A stretch of 29,616 bases of DNA from Pelomonas sp966111775 (lineage in GTDB: Bacteria; Pseudomonadota; Gammaproteobacteria; Burkholderiales; Burkholderiaceae_C), in contig CBHWBD010000045.1 in the NCBI GenBank assembly GCA_966111775.1, forward strand, positions 1 to 29,616, read 5' to 3'. Shown one piece after another: positions 8,400-15,478 of this stretch (position 1 is its first letter; every line of letters begins with the position of its first letter). A model generated the notes under the pieces. That model ran no database searches and was not told the origin of the DNA. It worked only from the letters and a program-made list of their open reading frames with translations. The translations under genes were made by a program, and so were the position numbers.

Positions 8400-9439
8400 T
8401 GTCGGTCGAATCCTGCCCGCCGCCGCGCAAGCCCCAGCTGGTCTGCCCGGCCGGCTCGCTGCGCGCGCTGCAGCTGGCCATCGATGCTGGCGCCGATGCC
8501 GTCTACCTGGGTCTCAAGGACGCGACCAATGCGCGCAATTTCGCCGGCCTGAACTTCGACGCTGCGCAGGTTCGCGAAGGCGTCACGCTGGCGCATCGGA
8601 TGGGCCGCCAGGTGCTGATGGCCCTGAACACCTTCGCCGACGCGCGTGACAGCCAGCCCTGGCAGCGCGCCGTCGACCATGCGGCGGAGCTGGGCGCCGA
8701 CGCCCTGATCGTGGCCGACAGCGCCGTGCTGGCCGACGCCAGCCGCCGCCATCCGCAGCTGCGCCTGCACCTGTCGGTGCAGGCCTCGGCCACCAACCAC
8801 GAGGCCATCGAGTTCTACCGCCAGCGCTACGGCATCGCGCGCGCCGTGCTGCCGCGCGTGCTGACCCTGCAGCAGGTGCAGCAGCTGCTCAAGCACTGCA
8901 AGGTGCCGGTCGAGGTCTTCGGCTTCGGCAGCCTGTGCGTGATGGTGGAAGGGCGCTGCGCCCTGTCCAGCTACGCCACCGGCCAGTCGCCCAACACGGC
9001 CGGTGTCTGCTCGCCGCCTGGCGCCGTGCGCTGGGACGAGGCGGCCGACGGCGTGCGCGCCCGCCTGGGCGGCGTGCTGATCGACCACTACCGGCCCGGC
9101 GAGCCGCGCGGCTACCCGACGCTGTGCAAGGGGCGCTTCGAGGTGGGCGAACTGGCGAGCGACTACGCGCTGGAAGAGCCCACCAGCCTCAACACCCTGA
9201 CCCTGCTGCCGCAGCTGATCGCCTCCGGCGTGGACGCGATCAAGATCGAAGGGCGCCAGCGCAGCCCCGCCTATGTGGCCGAGGTCACCAAGGTCTGGCG
9301 CGCCGCCATCGACGCCGCCTGGGCCGCCCAGGAGGGCCGTGGCCGCTACAGCGTGCAGCCGTCCTGGGACGGCCAGCTGGCGCGCTGGGCCGAAGGCCAG
9401 CAGCACACATTGGGCGCTTACGACCGCCCCTGGAGATGA
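8399..9439 (+). CDS. ubiU: UbiU, oxygen-independent ubiquinone hydroxylation protein (U32 family)
   Basis: With UbiV it forms a complex needed for O2-independent hydroxylation steps in ubiquinone synthesis. It belongs to peptidase family U32 and carries a [4Fe-4S] cluster in E. coli. It has 346 residues. The four cluster cysteines are C180, C187, C204 and C243; their spacings (7, 17, 39) equal those of E. coli UbiU C169/C176/C193/C232. The core begins with QLVCPAGSLRALQLAIDAGA-type sequence near residue 13. The start at 8399 overlaps the DUF2249 stop; an in-frame ATG at 8378 lies within DUF2249 and is less likely. ubiV follows after a 93-base gap holding a repeat. Confidence 0.95.
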   Translation: MSVESCPPPRKPQLVCPAGSLRALQLAIDAGADAVYLGLKDATNARNFAGLNFDAAQVREGVTLAHRMGRQVLMALNTFADARDSQPWQRAVDHAAELGADALIVADSAVLADASRRHPQLRLHLSVQASATNHEAIEFYRQRYGIARAVLPRVLTLQQVQQLLKHCKVPVEVFGFGSLCVMVEGRCALSSYATGQSPNTAGVCSPPGAVRWDEAADGVRARLGGVLIDHYRPGEPRGYPTLCKGRFEVGELASDYALEEPTSLNTLTLLPQLIASGVDAIKIEGRQRSPAYVAEVTKVWRAAIDAAWAAQEGRGRYSVQPSWDGQLARWAEGQQHTLGAYDRPWR

Positions 9440-9448
9440 AGTGAACAG

Positions 9449-9490
9449 GCCCCCCGAAGCGCTGCGCGCCTCCCCCCAGGGGGCGCCTCG
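9449..9490. repeat. GC-rich intergenic palindromic repeat typical of Burkholderiales
   Basis: Between ubiU and ubiV lies a C-run, GAAGCGCTGCGCGCC, a second C-run and then AGGGGGCGC. GCGCC (9466-9470) can pair with GGCGC (9482-9486), with flanking C and G runs extending the stem. Near-identical elements are scattered between genes in many Comamonadaceae and related genomes; I recognise the type from memory. It may act as an attenuator or stabilise the transcript between the two genes, which is inference. It is the only sizeable non-coding gap inside this otherwise overlapping run. Confidence 0.6.
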
Positions 9491-9532
9491 ACTGACGCCG
9501 GGCGCCGCATGGAAATGGACGGAGCAGTTTTG

Positions 9533-10429
9533 ATGATCGATCTTTCGATTGGTCCGGTGTTGTACTGGTGGCCGCGTGAGGCGCTGCTGAATTTCTATGC
9601 CGACCTCGCCGACGCGCCGGTGCGCAGCATTGTGCTGGGCGAGCTGGTCTGCTCGCGGCGCAACGAGATCAAGTTCGACGACTGGCTGGCCATCGCCCGC
9701 GAGCTGCGCGCCGCCGGCAAGGACGTGCGTCTGGCCACCATGGCCCTGGTCATGAGCGAGGCCGAGCTGCGCACGCTGCGCCGCGTCTGCGAGCAAGACG
9801 AGTTCCCCGTCGAGGCCGGCGACGCCGCCGCGCTGCAGGCGTTGTCGCGCGCTCGCCGCCGCCCCTTCACGCTGGGCCCCCATCTCAACATCTACAACGC
9901 CGCCGCCCTCGGCGAGCATGCCGCCCTGGGCGCCGACCGCTGGGTGGCGCCCGTCGAGCTGCCGCTGGATGCGGTGGCGCGCATCAACGCCATGCCGTCG
10001 GCCCTCGAGACCGAGGTCTGGGGTTTCGGCCGCCTGCCGCTGGCCTTTTCGGCGCGCTGCTTCACGGCCCGCCATCACCGGCTGCAGAAGGACGATTGCC
10101 ATTTCCGTTGCCGCGACGATGCCGATGGCCTGCTGCTGAAGACGGGGGAGGGCGAGGACTTCCTCGCCCTCAACGGCATCCAGACCCAGAGCGCGGCCCT
10201 GCAATGCCTGATAGGCCACGGCGAGGCGCTGCAGGAGGCCGGCGTCAGCCTGCTGCGGCTGTCGCCCTGCGGCCAGCACTTCGGCCGCGTCATCGAGATC
10301 TTCGACGAGGTGTTCGCGCGCGGCGGCAATGCCGCATGGGCGATGGAGGAGTTGCGCGAGCTGCGCCTGCCCGGTCGCCTCGTCGACGGCTTTGCGCGCC
10401 GCCAGCCTGGCCTGGCGGAGGCAGCATGA
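9533..10429 (+). CDS. ubiV: UbiV, oxygen-independent ubiquinone hydroxylation protein (U32 family)
   Basis: Partner of UbiU in O2-independent ubiquinone hydroxylation; a [4Fe-4S] U32-family protein. It has 298 residues (E. coli UbiV has 292). The cluster ligands are C40 (LGELVCSRRNE), C176 (FSARCFTAR), C189 and C193 (DDCHFRC). The 13- and 4-residue spacings match E. coli C180/C193/C197. ATG 9533 is chosen because GGAG at 9521-9524 lies 8 bases upstream and MIDLSIGPVLYWWP aligns with the family N-terminus; ATG 9509 is in frame but has no such support. The stop overlaps the ubiT start (ATGA). Confidence 0.95.
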   Translation: MIDLSIGPVLYWWPREALLNFYADLADAPVRSIVLGELVCSRRNEIKFDDWLAIARELRAAGKDVRLATMALVMSEAELRTLRRVCEQDEFPVEAGDAAALQALSRARRRPFTLGPHLNIYNAAALGEHAALGADRWVAPVELPLDAVARINAMPSALETEVWGFGRLPLAFSARCFTARHHRLQKDDCHFRCRDDADGLLLKTGEGEDFLALNGIQTQSAALQCLIGHGEALQEAGVSLLRLSPCGQHFGRVIEIFDEVFARGGNAAWAMEELRELRLPGRLVDGFARRQPGLAEAA

Positions 10430-10842
10430 GCCTGACCCTGCCCAGCCTGCCGTCGCCCTGGCGCGAGCACATCGCCCGCCTGCCCAGCCGTCCGCCTTCC
10501 ACCGCCCTGGCCCTGCTGCTCGACCGCCTGCTGCTGCCGCGCCTGGACGCGTCGCAGTGCCAGGCCCTGCAAGGCCAGACCGTCGAGATCGAGCTGCAGG
10601 AGCTCGGCGCCCGGGTGCGCCTGCGGCTGACCGAGCGCGGCTTTTGCGCCGCCGGTGAAGGCGGCATCCCCCATCTGCGCCTGCGCGCCCGCGCCGACGC
10701 GCTGTGGCGGCTGCTGCGCGGCGAGGACGATGCCGACCGGCTCTTCTTCGACGGTGCCCTCGTCATGGAAGGCGACACCGAGTACGGGCTGATCCTGAAG
10801 AACACCCTGGACGCGATCGGTCCGCTGTGGAGCACACCATGA
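10426..10842 (+). CDS. ubiT: UbiT, SCP2-domain ubiquinone biosynthesis accessory factor
   Basis: A 138-residue protein with an SCP2 (sterol carrier) lipid-binding domain over about residues 45-135 (LQGQTVEIELQELGARVRLRL, then DRLFFDGALVMEGDTEYGL and KNTLDAI). In E. coli, UbiT is the anaerobic counterpart of UbiJ and is thought to bind the quinone precursors handled by UbiU/UbiV. It overlaps ubiV by four bases upstream and the decarboxylase gene by four bases downstream, so the three are probably translationally coupled. The ubiU-ubiV-ubiT order makes the assignment secure. Confidence 0.93.
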   Translation: MSLTLPSLPSPWREHIARLPSRPPSTALALLLDRLLLPRLDASQCQALQGQTVEIELQELGARVRLRLTERGFCAAGEGGIPHLRLRARADALWRLLRGEDDADRLFFDGALVMEGDTEYGLILKNTLDAIGPLWSTP

Positions 10843-12494
10843 ACCCAACCGCAACCCTGGCCCAGCGCCTCGTCGACGCGCTGCTGGCGCGCGGTGCGCG
10901 CGAGATTTTCGGCATCCCCGGCGACTTCGCGCTGCCGCTGTTCCGCGAGATCGAGCGCGACGGCCGCCTGCCCATCCTGACCCTGGCCCACGAGCCCGGC
11001 GTCGGCTTCGCGGCCGATGCGACGGCGCGCGTGCGCGGCGGCCTCGGCGTCGCCGCCGTCACCTATGGCGCCGGCGCCCTCAACCTCGTCAACGCGGTGG
11101 CTGGTGCCTATGCCGAGCGCGTGCCCCTGGTCGTGCTGTCCGGCGCTCCGGCCGCGCACGAGGCCGTCAGCGGCCTGCTGCTGCACCACCAGGTCAAGCA
11201 GCTCGATTCGCAATGGCGGCTCTACGAGGAGATCACCGTCGACCGCGCCCGCCTGGACGACCTGGAGCGTGCGCCGCAGGCCATCGCCCGCGTGCTGGAC
11301 AACGCCCTGGCGCGCTCACGGCCGGTCTATCTCGAGATCCCGCGCGACCTGCCGGGCCGGCCCTGCGCCGAGGTCCCCGCGCCCGCGCCGCGCCGCTGGG
11401 ACGCCGAGCGCGTGGCCGCCTGCGCCGACGAGCTGCTGGCGCGGCTGCGTGCGGCGCGCGATCCCCTGCTCGTCGTCGGCGTCGAGGTCAGGCGCTACGG
11501 GCTGGAGGCGCGCGTCGCCGAGCTGGCGCGGCGCCTGGGCCTGCCGGTGCTGACCAGCTTCATGGGCCGCGGCCTGCTGGCCGACGCCGACATTCCGCTG
11601 GCCGGCACCTATCTGGGCCTGGCCGGCGACCCCGAGCTGAGCCGTCGCGTGGAGGGTTCGGACGCGCTGCTGCTGCTCGGCGTCATCGTGTCCGACACCA
11701 ACTTCGCGGTGTCGGCCCAGCGCATCGACTTCCGCCACGCCCTGGTGGCCTACGACGACGAGGTCCGCGTCGGCCATCATGTCTATGCGGAGCTGCCGCT
11801 GGCCGCCCTGGTCGACGCGCTGCTCGAGCGCTGCCCACTGCCGCGCACCGCCGTCGCGGCGCCGCCCGCACCGCCGGCCTACCCGCAGGGCCTGGTCGAG
11901 GACGGTGCCGCCGTCGAGCCCGCCGACATTGCCCGCGCCATCAACGACGTCTTCGCCCGCCATGGCGCCATGCCCATCGCCTGCGATGTCGGTGACTGCC
12001 TGTTCACGGCCATGGCGGTGCGGCCGACCGCGCTGCTCGCGCCGGGCTATTACGCCACCATGGGCTATGGCGTGCCGGCCGGCCTGGGCCTGCAGCGCGC
12101 CAGCGGCCAGCGCCCCCTCATCCTGGTCGGCGACGGTGCCTTCCAGATGACGGGCTGGGAGGTCGGCCACGCGGCCCGCCTCGGCCTGGATCCCATCGTC
12201 CTCGTCTTCAACAACGGCGGCTGGGAGATGCTGCGCAGCTTCATGCCCGAGGGCGGCTTCCACGACCTCGGCGCCTGGGACTTCGCTGCCATGGCTGCCG
12301 GCATGGGCGGCGACGGCTACACCGTGCAGACGCGGGCCGAACTGGGAGCGGCATTGCGCCAGGCCCTGGCCACGCGAGGCAGCTTCCAGCTCATCGACAT
12401 CCGCCTCGCGCCCGGCGCGCGCTCGCCGACGCTGCAGCGCTTCGTGCAGGCGGTGCGGCGCCTGTCCATGCCCGAGGCCGTCGCCGCTTCTTGA
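10839..12494 (+). CDS. ipdC: Phenylpyruvate/indolepyruvate decarboxylase (ThDP enzyme)
   Basis: Thiamine-diphosphate enzyme that decarboxylates arylpyruvates to aldehydes. It has 551 residues with the three usual ThDP domains. N-terminal FGIPGDFALPLFREIERDG and AHEPGVGFAADATARVRGG (with the catalytic Glu of AHEP) are followed by the central RPVYLEIPRDLPG. The C-terminal GDG (residues 431-433, VGDGAFQMTGWE) continues to VFNNGGWEMLRSFMPEG. It resembles the remembered Azospirillum brasilense IpdC/PPDC nearly end to end, more than pyruvate decarboxylases. Its ATG overlaps the ubiT stop (ATGA), so it belongs to the ubiquinone run. The in vivo substrate (phenyl-, 4-hydroxyphenyl- or indolepyruvate) cannot be told from sequence. 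Confidence 0.9.
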   Translation: MNPTATLAQRLVDALLARGAREIFGIPGDFALPLFREIERDGRLPILTLAHEPGVGFAADATARVRGGLGVAAVTYGAGALNLVNAVAGAYAERVPLVVLSGAPAAHEAVSGLLLHHQVKQLDSQWRLYEEITVDRARLDDLERAPQAIARVLDNALARSRPVYLEIPRDLPGRPCAEVPAPAPRRWDAERVAACADELLARLRAARDPLLVVGVEVRRYGLEARVAELARRLGLPVLTSFMGRGLLADADIPLAGTYLGLAGDPELSRRVEGSDALLLLGVIVSDTNFAVSAQRIDFRHALVAYDDEVRVGHHVYAELPLAALVDALLERCPLPRTAVAAPPAPPAYPQGLVEDGAAVEPADIARAINDVFARHGAMPIACDVGDCLFTAMAVRPTALLAPGYYATMGYGVPAGLGLQRASGQRPLILVGDGAFQMTGWEVGHAARLGLDPIVLVFNNGGWEMLRSFMPEGGFHDLGAWDFAAMAAGMGGDGYTVQTRAELGAALRQALATRGSFQLIDIRLAPGARSPTLQRFVQAVRRLSMPEAVAAS

Positions 12495-12504
12495 TCTGGT
12501 TCAA
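12491..12504. promoter_or_regulatory. FNR/DNR-type box before nrdD
   Basis: TTGATCTGGTTCAA fits TTGA-N6-TCAA and is identical, base for base, to the box at 21569-21582. The decarboxylase stop codon TGA (12492-12494) is embedded in it. A class II promoter would start near 12539, downstream of the in-frame ATG at 12535 and just before the two NrdR boxes. CACACT (12527-12532) is in the -10 position, a weak match. Confidence 0.78.
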
Positions 12505-12537
12505 GGACGAGGCCGACCCTGCTGGCCACACTGCATG

Positions 12538-12553
12538 CCACTAGATGTAGCGC
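12538..12553. promoter_or_regulatory. NrdR box 1
   Basis: CCACTAGATGTAGCGC matches the NrdR consensus acaCwAtATaTwGtgt at 11 of 16 positions, including all the strongly conserved core bases. NrdR is an ATP/dATP-sensing repressor of ribonucleotide reductase genes and binds paired boxes on one face of the helix. The partner box is centred exactly 31 bp downstream. It overlaps or directly follows the predicted transcription start, as expected for repression. Confidence 0.72.
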
Positions 12554-12568
12554 TTGTCTGCGCTGCGA

Positions 12569-12584
12569 ACACCATAGGTAGTGG
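12569..12584. promoter_or_regulatory. NrdR box 2
   Basis: ACACCATAGGTAGTGG matches the NrdR consensus at 12 of 16 positions. It lies 15 bp after box 1 (31 bp centre to centre), the spacing known for NrdR box pairs. It ends one base before the nrdD ATG at 12586, so the weak AGG Shine-Dalgarno element is inside the operator. Confidence 0.75.
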
Positions 12585-12585
12585 A

Positions 12586-14595
12586 ATGAGTCTCTATCCC
12601 CAGCAGGTGATGAAGCGCGATGGCCGCCTGGAGGCCTTCGACGCGGGCAAGATCGCCCGAGCCCTGGCCAGCGCCGGCCGCGCCAGTGGCGAGTTCGGTG
12701 AGGAAGAGGCGCGCTGGCTGACCGAGAACGGCGTGCTGCCGGAGCTGATGGCGCGCACCCTGCCGGGCATCGAGCAGATCCAGGACGCCGTCGAGTCCAC
12801 GCTGTTTGGTGCCGGCTGGCGCCGCACGCTGCGGGCCTATACCGTCTACCGCGAGCAGCACCGCCGCCTGCGCGATGCGCGCCAGACCCTGGTCGACGTG
12901 CAGGCCACCATGGACGAGTACCTGCAGCAGCGCGACTGGCGCATCCAGGCCAATGCCAACCAGGGCTGGAGCCTCGGCGGGCTGATCATAATGGTGTGGG
13001 GCATGGTGGTCCCCAACTACGGGGTGGACCTTGTCTCCCCCCCGGCGGTCGGCCGCCCCCACCGCGTGGCCGACCTCCACATCCACGACCTCGACATGCT
13101 CAGCGGCTATTGCGCCGGCTGGAGCCTGCGCACCCTGCTGCACGAGGGCCTCAACGGCGTGCCGGGCAAGGTCGAGGCGGGGCCTCCCAAGCATCTCTCC
13201 AGCGCCGTCGGCCAGATCGTCAATTTCCTGGGCACGTTGCAGAACGAATGGGCCGGTGCCCAGGCCTTCTCAAGCTTCGACACCTATCTGGCGCCCTATG
13301 TGCGCAAGGACGGGCTGAGCTACGAGCAGGTGCGCCAATGCATCCAGGAGCTGATCTACAACCTCAACGTGCCCTCGCGCTGGGGCACGCAGACGCCCTT
13401 CACCAACCTGACCTTCGACTGGACCTGTCCGGCCGACCTCGCCGAGCAGGTGCCCGTCATCGCCGGCGAGGAGCAGCCCTTCTGCTATGGCGAGCTGCAG
13501 GTCGAGATGGACCTCATCAACCGCGCCTACATCGACGTGATGACGGCCGGCGATGCCAAGGGCCGCGTCTTCACCTTCCCCATCCCGACCTACAACATCA
13601 CCAAGGACTTCGACTGGGCCCATCCCAACGCCGAGGCCCTGTTCGAGATGACGGCGCGCTACGGCCTGCCTTACTTCCAGAACTTCCTGAACTCCGACCT
13701 CGAGCCGCAGATGGTGCGTTCCATGTGCTGCCGCCTGCAGCTGGATCTGCGCGAGCTTCTCAAGCGCGGCAACGGGCTGTTCGGCTCGGCGGAGCAGACC
13801 GGCTCGGTGGGCGTCGTCACCGTCAACTGCGCGCGCCTCGGGCATCTGCATGCCGGTGACGAGGCTGCGCTGCTGGCGCGCCTGGACCGCCTGCTCGAAC
13901 TGGGTCGCGACAGCCTGGAGATCAAGCGCAAGCTGATCCAGCGCCTCATCGACCAGGGCCTCTTCCCCTACACGCGCCGCTATCTGCGCACGCTCCGCAA
14001 CCATTTCTCGACGCTGGGCGTGAACGGCATCAACGAGATGGTGCGCAACTTCACGCGCGGCCAGCACGACATCACCAGCGCCGAAGGCCACGCGCTGGCG
14101 GTGCGCCTGCTCGACCATGTGCGGGCCCGCATGGTGGAGTTCCAGGAGCAGACCGGCCATCTCTACAACCTGGAAGCGACGCCCGCCGAAGGCACGACCT
14201 ACCGCTTCGCCAAGGAAGACCGCCGCCGCTGGCCCCACATCCTGCAGGCCGGCAGCGAGGCCAACCCCTACTACACCAACAGCTCGCAGCTGCCGGTCGG
14301 CTTCACCGACGACCCCTTCGAGGCGCTGGAGCGTCAGGAGGAGTTGCAGCGCAAATACACCGGCGGCACGGTGCTGCACCTCTACATGAGCGAGCGCATC
14401 AGCTCGGCCGCCGCCTGCCGCGAACTGGTCAAGCGCGCGCTGTCCCATCACCGGCTGCCCTATGTGACGGTGACGCCGACCTTCTCGATCTGCCCCACCC
14501 ACGGCTATCTGAGTGGCCACCACGAGTTCTGCCCCCAATGCGACGAAGAGCGGCTGGCCGCCAAGCGCCGTCAATCCGAACCCCAACCTGCCTAA
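12586..14595 (+). CDS. nrdD: Class III ribonucleotide reductase large subunit NrdD lacking its glycyl-radical segment
   Basis: Oxygen-independent reduction of ribonucleotides to deoxynucleotides. It has 669 residues: an N-terminal ATP-cone (VMKRDGRLEAFDAGKI, about residues 8-90), then the ten-stranded barrel core with GLIIMVWGMVVPNYG, NLNVPSRWGTQTPFTNL, RSMCCRLQLDLREL and GLFGSAEQTGSVGVVTVN. The C-terminal zinc region has C636 (SICPTHGYLSG), C649 and C652 (FCPQC). The chain then stops 17 residues later, without the RVxGY glycyl-radical motif and WN/FN-x-GK tail that normally follow. Those are encoded by the next gene. ATG 12586 is chosen because the in-frame ATG 12535 lies upstream of the NrdR boxes and probably upstream of the transcription start. 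Confidence 0.93.
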   Translation: MSLYPQQVMKRDGRLEAFDAGKIARALASAGRASGEFGEEEARWLTENGVLPELMARTLPGIEQIQDAVESTLFGAGWRRTLRAYTVYREQHRRLRDARQTLVDVQATMDEYLQQRDWRIQANANQGWSLGGLIIMVWGMVVPNYGVDLVSPPAVGRPHRVADLHIHDLDMLSGYCAGWSLRTLLHEGLNGVPGKVEAGPPKHLSSAVGQIVNFLGTLQNEWAGAQAFSSFDTYLAPYVRKDGLSYEQVRQCIQELIYNLNVPSRWGTQTPFTNLTFDWTCPADLAEQVPVIAGEEQPFCYGELQVEMDLINRAYIDVMTAGDAKGRVFTFPIPTYNITKDFDWAHPNAEALFEMTARYGLPYFQNFLNSDLEPQMVRSMCCRLQLDLRELLKRGNGLFGSAEQTGSVGVVTVNCARLGHLHAGDEAALLARLDRLLELGRDSLEIKRKLIQRLIDQGLFPYTRRYLRTLRNHFSTLGVNGINEMVRNFTRGQHDITSAEGHALAVRLLDHVRARMVEFQEQTGHLYNLEATPAEGTTYRFAKEDRRRWPHILQAGSEANPYYTNSSQLPVGFTDDPFEALERQEELQRKYTGGTVLHLYMSERISSAAACRELVKRALSHHRLPYVTVTPTFSICPTHGYLSGHHEFCPQCDEERLAAKRRQSEPQPA

Positions 14596-14600
14596 AGGAG
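14595..14600 (+). promoter_or_regulatory. Strong Shine-Dalgarno for the glycyl-radical mini-protein
   Basis: AAGGAG sits 6 bases before ATG 14607 and begins on the last base of the nrdD stop codon (TAAAGGAG). A consensus ribosome binding site at this exact point shows that the downstream segment is translated as its own protein rather than being a frameshifted NrdD tail. Confidence 0.85.
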
Positions 14601-14606
14601 ATCCCC

Positions 14607-14786
14607 ATGAACGCTGTCATCGAACGCCAAGAACAGGACATCACGCTGCGCGAAGAGGAACGCCAGCGCTGCGAGGTCTGGACCCGGGTGATGGGTTATC
14701 ACCGGCCCGTCGCGTCCTTCAACATCGGCAAGCAGGGAGAGTTCGCCGAGCGTGTTCACTTCGAGGAGGCAAGCGTCGCGTCGTGA
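14607..14786 (+). CDS. Separate glycyl-radical domain of class III ribonucleotide reductase (59 residues)
   Basis: Residues 22-46 (RCEVWTRVMGYHRPV continuing to FNIGKQGEF) match the extreme C-terminus of ordinary NrdD proteins, where a glycine in RVxGY carries the radical installed by NrdG. Here that glycine is G30. The preceding 21 residues are charged and probably helical (LREEERQR). NrdD upstream lacks exactly this part, so the two chains are expected to form one functional active site, with the mini-protein docking into the barrel much as YfiD/GrcA docks on pyruvate formate-lyase. It lies 11 bases after nrdD with its own Shine-Dalgarno sequence, and its stop overlaps the nrdG start. The motif is visible in the sequence; the assembly is inference. 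Confidence 0.9.
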   Translation: MNAVIERQEQDITLREEERQRCEVWTRVMGYHRPVASFNIGKQGEFAERVHFEEASVAS

Positions 14787-15478
14787 CCGCCGACGCCCTG
14801 GCCGTCGCCGGCCTGCAGCCCTTCAGCAGCGTCGACTTCCCCGGCCGCCTGGCGGCCGTCGTCTTTCTGCAGGGCTGCCCCTGGCGCTGCAGCTATTGCC
14901 ACAACGCCGAGCTGCAGCCGCGCGGGCAGGGCAGCGGGCCGCGCTGGCCCGAGCTGCGCGACTGGCTGGCGCGTCGCCTGGGTCGGCTCGACGGGGTCGT
15001 CTTCAGCGGCGGTGAGCCCACGCTGGACCCGGCCCTGCCGGCCGCGCTGGATGAACTGCGGGCGATGGGCTATGCCCTGGGCTTGCACACCGCCGGCCTG
15101 GCCCCGCGCCGCCTGGGCACGCTGCTGCCGCGGCTCGACTGGGTGGGGCTGGACATCAAGGCGGCGCTCAGCGACGAATCCTTGCACGACCGCATCACCG
15201 GCCGGCGCGGCAGTCCGCGCGCGGTGCGCGATTCGCTGGCGCTGCTGCAGGCCAGTGGCGTGGGCTTCGAGTGCCGCAGCACCGTCCATCCGGATTGGTT
15301 CAGCGACTCCGACCTGCTGCGCCTAGTCCACGAGCTGGCCGGCGTGCCCCGCCATGTGCTGCAGCTCGCACGCCTTCCCGACGCGAGCGGGGTTTTGCGC
15401 CCTCCGCTGGCCTGGCCTTCCGCGGCCCTGCTGGCCGAGGCGCGCGCTATCAGACCCGGGCTGCAGCTGCGGGGCTGA
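14783..15478 (+). CDS. nrdG: Anaerobic ribonucleotide reductase activating protein NrdG (radical SAM)
   Basis: Radical SAM activase that abstracts a hydrogen from the glycyl-radical glycine. It has 231 residues. The CxxxCxxC cluster motif is C32-C36-C39 (FLQGCPWRCSYCHN), followed by the GGEP-type motif FSGGEPTLDP and DWVGLDIKA. Overall layout fits the NrdG2 branch (TIGR02495 type), longer than E. coli NrdG. The start is GTG 14783, overlapping the TGA of the mini-protein (GTGA), with GAGGAGG at 14763-14769 upstream; MTADALAVAGLQPFSSVDFPG is the expected N-terminus. The last 29 bases overlap the convergent gene on the other strand. Confidence 0.94.
   Translation: MTADALAVAGLQPFSSVDFPGRLAAVVFLQGCPWRCSYCHNAELQPRGQGSGPRWPELRDWLARRLGRLDGVVFSGGEPTLDPALPAALDELRAMGYALGLHTAGLAPRRLGTLLPRLDWVGLDIKAALSDESLHDRITGRRGSPRAVRDSLALLQASGVGFECRSTVHPDWFSDSDLLRLVHELAGVPRHVLQLARLPDASGVLRPPLAWPSAALLAEARAIRPGLQLRG

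Noticed and set aside
8120..10279. Very long minus-strand frame opposite DUF2249, ubiU and ubiV (719 residues)
   Set aside because: It crosses three well-supported coupled genes on the other strand and resembles no protein; GC-rich third-codon bias keeps stop codons rare.
12535..12585. Upstream ATG as nrdD start
   Set aside because: It lies before both NrdR boxes and before the predicted transcription start, and the added 17 residues do not fit the NrdD N-terminus.
14538..14606. Extended N-terminus for the glycyl-radical mini-protein
   Set aside because: The extension would overlap nrdD out of frame, whereas ATG 14607 has a consensus Shine-Dalgarno at the right distance.
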